This document shows, one piece after another, positions 56,631 through 64,000 of a stretch of DNA of 64,000 nt. The position numbers were made by a program, and so were the translations under genes. This DNA comes from Toxorhynchites rutilus septentrionalis (taxonomy: Eukaryota; Arthropoda; Insecta; Diptera; Culicidae): contig NC_073745.1 in assembly GCF_029784135.1 (NCBI RefSeq), forward strand, positions 241,519,946 through 241,583,945. The letters run 5' to 3'. How positions within the stretch are numbered: the first letter of the stretch is position 1; every line of letters starts with the position of its first letter. The notes beneath the pieces are model-generated. The model saw only the letters and a program-made list of their open reading frames with translations, was not told the DNA's origin and did not search any database.

Positions 56631-58563
56631 AGACGTGATTTCTAATATAGATAATTAGAAATTGCTTCCAGTGCGCGATGGGCTCAAAACCCTTTGTTCG
56701 GAATAACATATCTTTAAATCTTTATAAATTCATAATTAACGCTGTCTACGTATTATCGTTATAATTATATTCGTTCTCTGGATGACCAAGAAATTGCCGA
56801 GCCACTACGAATTATTCAACCCACCCAAACTGAAGCAAAGCAGCCAAAACCTCAATGGATAATCATTCGTTCGAAACGACATAGACCAATGCCACACAGT
56901 CAGTATTTATGTACTTAAGAAGCATTTTCGATCTTGCCTTGCTTGTTTCTTTCATTCTTCTCTCGCATTCAAAAACTTGGAAAGTAAGGCTTGTTGTTTA
57001 CCTACACAATCCTACAATCCAATGCTCTTAGCGTATCCTAAGGCATGCAACAACAACCACCAAGGAGGCAACAATAATAGTCTCAATTCGTGAGTGTGAA
57101 AATATTTTCTACCCGTGCTCTCCATTTCTCGAACTGCGCGATTTTCCCCTCCTCCCACCACTTTCGAATGGGCCGTTCTCCTCAGGAATTTCAATTTGAA
57201 CCATTTGAGCTGCTTTTCGTTTTTATTTTCCGTAACCATTTCTTTCCGCGCTCGTGGCTCGTGTCTTTGTGCCTTTCTCGAGTACTGATGCGGCTGAAGG
57301 CAGAGGAGAAAATTATTGACACAGAAAACTAGATATTACGCTTTACTCATTTGTTCCTCAGTTCCAGAGCTCCGAGAGCCAAGGTAAAATATGAAAAATG
57401 AATGAGGCGTGTACGTTTTACATAAACTGTGTCTAATTGCTAGGTGTATTTGCATGCAATCAATGTTTGTGCGATAAGTAAGTAAGATCGCTTGAGAATG
57501 AGACTCAAAAGACACAACGATAGAAAAAAAAGTTTGATCAAAATGACCCACTTTATTGATTTCCAATGAACACCGCCGTCCACCATGACGAATACCGAAA
57601 CACATTATTTCTTAATAAACCGATCAAACTATGATTGTCCCTCGAGTCGGCGGCGTAGCTGTGGTAGCCATGGAACAGCCGTGGTGTGAAAAATGACAGT
57701 TCTGCGCGTGTAACCTTTGCCGGTCTGTTGTTGCATCGGGCCCGACCGACCTTTGGTCTTAATTGATTTCAATTAACGATTGAGCAGTTTATCTCGGTCG
57801 CATCTCTCTCAAAGCAACAGCATTCTATCGGACGCAACAATGTCGGGTCTCTATTTCCTACCCCTTGGTAATCTAAGCTGCGCTTTACAGTGCCATTAGG
57901 ACAGCTGCCTTGCTGAGTAGTGTGGCACGAACGTAAGCAGCAGATCATTGCAATTGGTTCTGGTACTTTTGTATCACCATAACTGTAGCTAACACGTTTT
58001 AGTGTCTGTGAATTAACGCACTTATTCAATCTATGATCCATTTGCTATGGTCTATTCAAAATGTAGGCTACTGGCTTGATGTAGTTGGTGACCGGTTTCG
58101 ACTTAATAATATGCGTTGCGTTGCGCCTGGTCTGGTAGCAATGGGATGATTGTTGGTACAGCGCAAGCCTTTACGAGATGTGACAAGCAGAGACAATCGC
58201 CTGCATGGAACGTTTGCGAAATGTATGCCAGAAACCGTGAATATGTGATGATTATTCACCAGAGTAGAGGTTGACACGCTGTGTTGAAAAACTTGCAGCC
58301 GTGATGATATGAAAATAGTAGGGATCCTTGCTGAGTGACTGTAGGAATAAATCTGCGTTGCATTTTCGCTTTTGAAAAAGCGCAACAAATTAAAGATCGA
58401 GCTGTGTTTTATGTGTGCGTCGTATGAATGCTGTATGAGACGTGCATATTAGTAATTTATACTTTCACAGCTTTTTGGCCATTCTAGCGTTCTAGCGTTC
58501 TAACTATAAGACTGTGTGAATATTCCTGTTCGAATTTGAACAAGCGATAGACGACTACTAGTG
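56631..58563. other. low-repeat region, possibly regulatory or unseen upstream exon area
   Basis: 57000-58450 has higher CpG content and no recognisable repeat. The minus-strand ORFs at 57769-58041 and 58068-58388 have no known domain and no splice-supported extension. It stands out as unique sequence in a repeat-filled region, so conserved regulatory DNA is plausible but unproven. Confidence 0.4.
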
Positions 58564-58565
58564 TA

Positions 58566-60181
58566 GTGCGGGGCAAAAGTGCGCATTGGCCTTTTTGAAG
58601 CAAACGAGCATAAAATTTCGACAACAGTGTACCGTTCTGAATCATATTTCGGACACTTTGTTCTAATATCTCGAAATGCTTAAGTAATAATGCTTAATAA
58701 TGCTTGAGAACTACATTTGAATTATAACATAATAGGGAAAAATCCAACAACACTACTCATTATCGTTTGTGTTTGACGTTTGCTTAGTGTGAACACGTAG
58801 AATTTAACCCTTCATCAATATTCAAATTACTTTCGTGTTTTATCAGTTCTCATCATCGTTATCAGGTTACTGTGATTGCTTGGTAAGTGTTTCGTAGTTG
58901 ACTATAAAATATAATCAAGTGTAATGTAATTTACGTTCAAAAAATTACAAAATAAAGTGTCCGAAATTTGATTTTTTTATAAATAGTGTCCGAAGTTTGA
59001 TTCTTATTGGCTTGATTTGAAAAGCATTTTTTTCGATGATACTTTTATGTTTTAATCAAATAGGTACCAAAGTAGAAATCTTAAAAGCATATTGAACTAA
59101 TTAATTCAAAATATCAACCAAATAATACCTGTGCATAAAGTTTAGATCTGTTTTCTGCATCAAACGCCCTAAGTGTCCGAAATATGATTCAGAACGGTAT
59201 TCATTTGATACATTATTACACCAGCAGCTCACACATATAAACAAGATACATTTCATGAAAGTGGCAAAAAGTTATGAGGTAAAAAGAGTTTTGCGATGTT
59301 TTGATCTATTTTTCCAGTTTTGGAGATGATGATCAACTTACTTAAAATAATTGGAAAGTTTGAAACTTCACTGTCAAGGAAACCTTCATTCTATAGTAGA
59401 TGTGCGTATTCGTTTTTGTGAAAAAGTTCAAGAGCTTTTTTTTAAAAAAAATCGATCAGTTCAAAAATTGCTTGTCGGGCAAAAGAGTTTTGCTATCGTC
59501 TGTCTCTTCGAACCCCACAACAGCGCAACGAAGCAACAGCGCTCCAAGGCAAAGCGTCGGAATCCTCAGAACCGAATCCAAGATGAGGAAGAAAAATAAA
59601 CAATTGCTTAAAAATAATTCAAAATGAATTTCAAATGGAAATGTTGTTATTTTCATCATGCGTTCAATTCAATAACGGTTATGTTTCGTTTATGTTTATG
59701 TTTTCACAATGAACTTCAAATAATTTTTTTTTTCAACAATGAGTTTGAAATAAATCAAGTGAAGGTAACTATGTATTTATAAACATGATCTATATTTATA
59801 AAAATGATTTGGTGTCCGTTGCTCACGATTTACCTCAAGAACGATGCAACAGATTTAAACAGTCAGTATCAGGATTGATGTGTCTTAGTATGCATCAGGG
59901 TTATATGTGAAAAAAGAAATTATATACCGCGAGTATAGATTATGTATTATCATTATAGAAATAATTTCTGTGGGAACTTGAGTGTTCGAAAATAAATCAA
60001 TATATTTATCAATTTTGGGTGGGACGAAGTTCGCCGGGTCAGTTAGTTTGTTAATAAACTTTATACTACGTTTCGAAGGTAATATATATAGTTACAATTT
60101 GTTGAGCAAATTGAATTTTATTTGCTTTTATTTCAAGAGTTATTGGACGACAACAGTTAGGTGCGCACCTTTGCCCCGCAC
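58566..60181. mobile_element. 1.6-kb TA-flanked element with GTGCGGGGC ends
   Basis: GTGCGGGGCAAAAGTGCGCA (58566-58585) is inverted at 60162-60181 with one mismatch in 20. TA flanks both sides (58564-58565, 60182-60183). No transposase. It contains the nested element 58632-59197 and, at about 59990-60045, the head motif of the minisatellite-type family in minus orientation. Confidence 0.75.
58632..59197. mobile_element. nested 566-bp TA-flanked MITE with perfect 27-bp inverted repeats
   Basis: CCGTTCTGAATCATATTTCG plus GACACTT at 58632-58658 is perfectly inverted at 59171-59197. TA on both sides (58630-58631, 59198-59199). Internal copies of GTGTCCGAA(A/G)TTTGATT near 58960 and 58990 repeat the subterminal sequence. 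TA duplication suggests Tc1/mariner-type mobilisation. Confidence 0.85.
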
Positions 60182-61624
60182 TACTCTACTTGCTAAAATT
60201 TGTGCATTGAGAAAAGGAAAAGGCATCTCTGTCTAGGTGAATCAATACAATCAATATTTGAAGCTCTTATCGGTGATTAGTGAGTATTTTCTTTAAAAAC
60301 ACTTTATCTAAAAAATTCATTAATCGAAATGTTGGTTTCAACCGAATTTTGTATACTCAATAAGCTACAAAAAATACATTAAAAAGAAACAAAAAATAAT
60401 AAAATTATCCAAAAATTACTCAAAATAAAAATTTTAAAAAAAACTCAAACCACTATACGTTAAAAACAGAACACAACAATATAATAACCACTTGCATCTA
60501 CCTTTGGCAACGCATAAAACAACAACAATGTAGTGCATGTGAAGCAAAATTACTCCACAGCTCCACGCACCAGACGACATGAAAACCGAAGTGGTCTATA
60601 ATTTCATTAAACCTCTAACTTGGCTTTGAAGTTACAAACGACATCACTCCGCATTGTGCGACATCTTTATTTCAGAACACACTAAAATCCGAAAGGAGTT
60701 CTGCTTTCGTACTCCGTATCGAACAAACTGCTTGTGACAGTAGCAATCACAAAAACTGTTGTCTGCTCGCTGAGTAGAGCTAGACTGTATCAGCCGGCTA
60801 TTCTTGATCGATTTACTTTTTAGCTATAGTGAAGAAGGACACCAATTTAAGACTTTCGTGTCAATATAACAAAGTGTAATTATGTAAATAATTAATGTTA
60901 TAATTAATGCAATAATTGTTCAGTTTTACGTGAATAAACAAAGGATCACATGGATCGATGAGTACCTTTGTTTGTTTTGTCCACAGCACTAAACTGATTC
61001 TAATCAACAACAACAAATTTCCTCCCACAGATTTTTCGTTCCCTTCGCGTCGGAGCACTCTTTTAAACTTTTGTTTTCGAAAGTGCAGGTCTTAGCTCGA
61101 TTTCTTCAATAAACTTTACAATGGACAGCTACATCGACGATTGTGAATTGGGCGATTCCACTATGGAAATATACGAGTCCAGCAGAAGTTTCGGACGCCA
61201 AAACTCTAGGAGTTAACTGAACTATAGACCGATAAACAATTTTCGTGTAAGTCAATGTTAACCAATTCTGATTAAACAGTTGGCCGACATATTAGTTTAA
61301 TGCCATCGGGAAGCTCATCATACTTTTTTATCGTCCGAAACTGAATCGGGGTAATGTGCGCATATGCATACCTCTCCGTACTGATTAAATTATCGGCCTA
61401 CAAAAAAAAATAAAGTCTGCAGTTTGCGGGAGCTCCAAGTTGAAAATGAACAGAGCTTAAGTTGCAATATTTCCCTTCTTCATAATATCCGTAGACCAAA
61501 CATTACAGTTACATTCAGATTTACGCGTGACTAATTCACAGTGGTATATTAAATTGTGCCTCTTCGCTACACTACTTTGGTATAAAACTATAATTTACTT
61601 CACAAAGGGCCTGGCCGGGTAAAG
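60182..61624. other. intron with dispersed repeats
   Basis: Includes the partner of 24240-24420 (60490-60600), a block at 60650-60720 shared with 42065-42120 (TGCGACATCTTTATTTC, AACACACTA, TCCGAAAG), and the partner of 47690-47960 (61440-61605). The ORF at 60861-61058 is A/T-rich noise. No gene seen. Confidence 0.45.
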
Positions 61625-62626
61625 GAGTAAAAAGTGCCCCCAAACCACATCACCAGCTGTATGGCAAATATTGTATGGGATATTAAATTAGGAATTTTGG
61701 CGGTTTATTTGAACATAGGATCTATAGTGAAAACATACTTTTTCGTTTATTTCACACCATCTTCAAAAGCTTCGAGATAAAAATTTGACAAAAATACTGA
61801 ATGTGCATCTTACCACGGTGTATCAAGGAAAATTATCAAAAAAAAAAAAATATCAAAAATTGAAGTATTGAAAAAAGTCTTGAAATCTTGGATTTAGAGA
61901 TTCAGTACTACTACTATTCATATTTCAATGTGTTCCTACGGCTTTTCTAGATATGAGTGATTCTTTTCAGGGTTTTTCAGTGTTACGCGGTACAAAATAT
62001 TATTTGTTTTATATATCCAAAGGGTCTGGCTGGGTAAGGGAGTAAAAGTAAACCAAATCACCAGCTGTTTGGAAAATATTGTTTAGGGTACTAAATATGA
62101 AATTTTGACAGTAGTACCATATATTTGAGTCCTTATATGGTACATCATAGGATCTATGGTGAAAAATGCACCTTTTCGTGTTTTTCACGCCATTCTCAAT
62201 AGCTTTGAGACAAAAAAATGAAAAAAAAAACTGAAAGTACATCTTACTAAGGTGTATCGATAAATATAGACATTTTTTTCATCAAAAAATTATATATATT
62301 TTCAGACATTTCGAAATTTAAAAAAAAATTCTTTGAGACCCACTTTTGCTCTAATTTTTAAATTTTGAGTACTAAAATTTTTGATAAAAAATTGTTTTGA
62401 TAATTTTTCTTGAAATACCGTAGTGAGATACACATTCAGTATTTTTTTCAAATTTTTATCTCGAAGCTTTTGAGGATGGCGTGAAATAAACGAAAAAGTA
62501 CGTTTTTCACTATGGATCATATGTTAAAACATAGGGGTTCAAATAAACCGCCAAAATTTCTTATTTAATATCCTATACAATATTTGCCATACAGCTGGTG
62601 ATGTGGTATGGGGGCACTGTTTACTC
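61625..62626. mobile_element. compact copy of the long inverted-repeat family
   Basis: GAGTAAAAAGTGCCCCCAAA at the left mirrors GGGGCACTGTTTACTC at the right. Modules read in order: outer arm (61625-61990), second direct module (62030-62300), short centre, then the outer arm inverted (62395-62626). No retrotransposon in the spacer, so it shows the architecture without the 4-kb insertion seen at 34598-40899. Confidence 0.75.
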
Positions 62627-64000
62627 ACGATGAGAAACGTCTGAAAACCTTTGGAAAATTCATCATAGGAGATTGTGTTCAAGACACTACCGCCTTGTTA
62701 AAGTATGACTAAGAAATTATTTTCTGCATTTGATTGTATATTATTTTCATATATTACTTTAGTACAAAATGATATTTTATTAATATTCCTTTAGTATAAA
62801 TTTTTGGGGCCCTGAAATGAGCGGATGGTTTACGTAATTTTGTAGGAGCAATTGATTCATGATTCATTTCACATTTCAATACAAAAGCTGGGCATATGTC
62901 GCAATTTGTTTACTCATGCCAATGTACGTACTACACTGAGTATGCAACGCGAATGTTTTTCTTCTTTGTATTATAGAGGCTTCAAACCATGAAGTTTACC
63001 CCCTTAAGCTTTGAAAAAGGTGGTAAACTTTACTAAAATCAACTTCCTCGCAGCTTCTACGTTGATGCCACACACATATATTGACATATAGTATATATTT
63101 GCTCTACTATCACCGTCATTTAAGATTTCTAGTAGACAAAACGCTACACTATCTGCTGTAGGAGCCTTAAACTATTGCGATCATTAGTTTGACCTATTGT
63201 GGTGAAGACTACACTATGCTAAATACTTCAATCTACCTGTGTGTATGATGGGAAAATACACAAGCACTCTCTCTATATGGCATGAAAACTGACCGTATCA
63301 TTCCTTAGTGTTTCCAATTTGGAAGTCGCGAAAAATTATTAATCGCAACACGATTCGCGACAGTTTGAAACAAACATTTTAAGATAAACAACAGAATAAC
63401 TGTAAAATATAATGCATTATCTTAATGCGCTAAAATATTCGTTTTTGACCCAAATTATGTTTCTCAAATTGTATCGACGAAAAGAGACGACGAAAATAAA
63501 ATTTAAATATATTAATACTACTGAGATAGAAGTAGCTATCTACCATTCATACTATTCCATCCAAGGGGGACATGTAAAAAAAAAATTACGAAGCCAACAC
63601 ACGCACAAGCTAGAGAGCTGTTGTTTGCTTACTTTTATTTCATAATGCTTCTAGCACAAACAACGGTTTTGCTCGATACAATGGATGTGTGAAGAGAAAC
63701 GAAACATGGAATCGCAAGCCTCACTCCTGTGTGATTCTCCAGCCAGTCAATACGGATAAATTTCAACGGCTCCGCTCCGAAGCGATCATTCATTTTCTAA
63801 TTGGGAAGCAGCTCACATCATAAGGAGCGGTAGCTTAGGCAGAAGTAGCAGCCGCAAAGAGTTTCGATTTCCCTGCACAATCTAAATCGTCTGCTTCACT
63901 CCTGTTACAACACATCATCACGATTTCGGCAACCATCTAGCTAGCAACCAAACAAGGCGGTAGCGAGGGCGTCCAAAATGGGTTTGTGAACTTAGCCGTA
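62627..64000. other. right edge, no gene recognised
   Basis: A/T-rich to about 63600, then more GC-rich, unique-looking sequence to the end. No LIM-domain exon on the minus strand and no domain in the ORF at 63412-63645. Confidence 0.45.

Noticed and set aside
27374..64000. LIM-domain exons of Lasp on the minus strand
   Set aside because: No CxxC...WH...C pattern or matching splice sites found by reading, so I did not annotate them; short exons could be missed.
1..64000. tRNA or rRNA genes
   Set aside because: No cloverleaf with A and B boxes or rRNA-like stretch was noticed by reading; a covariance-model scan was not possible.

Overview
The window looks like animal nuclear DNA from a dipteran, most likely a mosquito with a repeat-rich genome. 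That organism call is inference. It rests on a Lasp gene with fly-like exons, on the mix of repeat families, and on introns almost entirely filled with transposable elements. Nothing bacterial, viral or organellar was seen.

Host gene. Three minus-strand exons belong to one gene, Lasp, a LIM / nebulin-repeat / SH3 actin-binding adaptor. In transcript order they are 27373-27241 (end of the LIM region plus first nebulin repeat), 13189-13054 (second nebulin repeat) and 1475-519 (long Q/N/G-rich linker that leads toward the SH3 domain). Splice signals and phases agree: CAG|GTAGGC phase 0, AAAG|GTGAGT phase 1, and a phase-1 acceptor at 1476. The LIM exons should lie above 64000 or be too short for me to see, and the SH3 exon should lie below position 1. 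Everything else sits in Lasp introns or upstream sequence.

Layout. 1.9-5.4 kb: nested foldback and MITE insertions between inverted ACCCGAATG-type arrays. 5.6-9.3 kb: Jockey-clade and Tc1 remnants. 9.4-11 kb: a foldback and a TTAA-flanked MITE. 13.8-17.8 kb: a 5'-truncated, nearly intact I-clade retrotransposon with a 16-bp target duplication. 18-20 kb and 30.8-32 kb: two minisatellite-bearing elements. 24.7-26 kb: a hAT-like element carrying a nested fragment. 33-34.6 kb: a TTAA MITE and a foldback. 34.6-40.9 kb: a long inverted-repeat element whose spacer holds an R4/Dong-type retrotransposon with an open ORF of at least 1238 codons. 41-49.4 kb: Tigger/pogo, MITE and mariner remnants. 50.9-54.7 kb: inverted-repeat elements. 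55-56.6 kb: a BEL/Pao remnant split by a hAT-type insertion with a perfect 8-bp duplication. 58.6-60.2 kb: two nested TA-flanked elements. 61.6-62.6 kb: an empty copy of the long inverted-repeat family.

How the parts relate. The repeats are unrelated selfish elements piled into the introns of one gene. Most recognisable retrotransposon coding lies on the plus strand, antisense to Lasp. Several nestings give relative insertion ages. The long inverted repeats would form hairpins in Lasp pre-mRNA. Family and host-gene calls come from recognised motifs, not from database searches.
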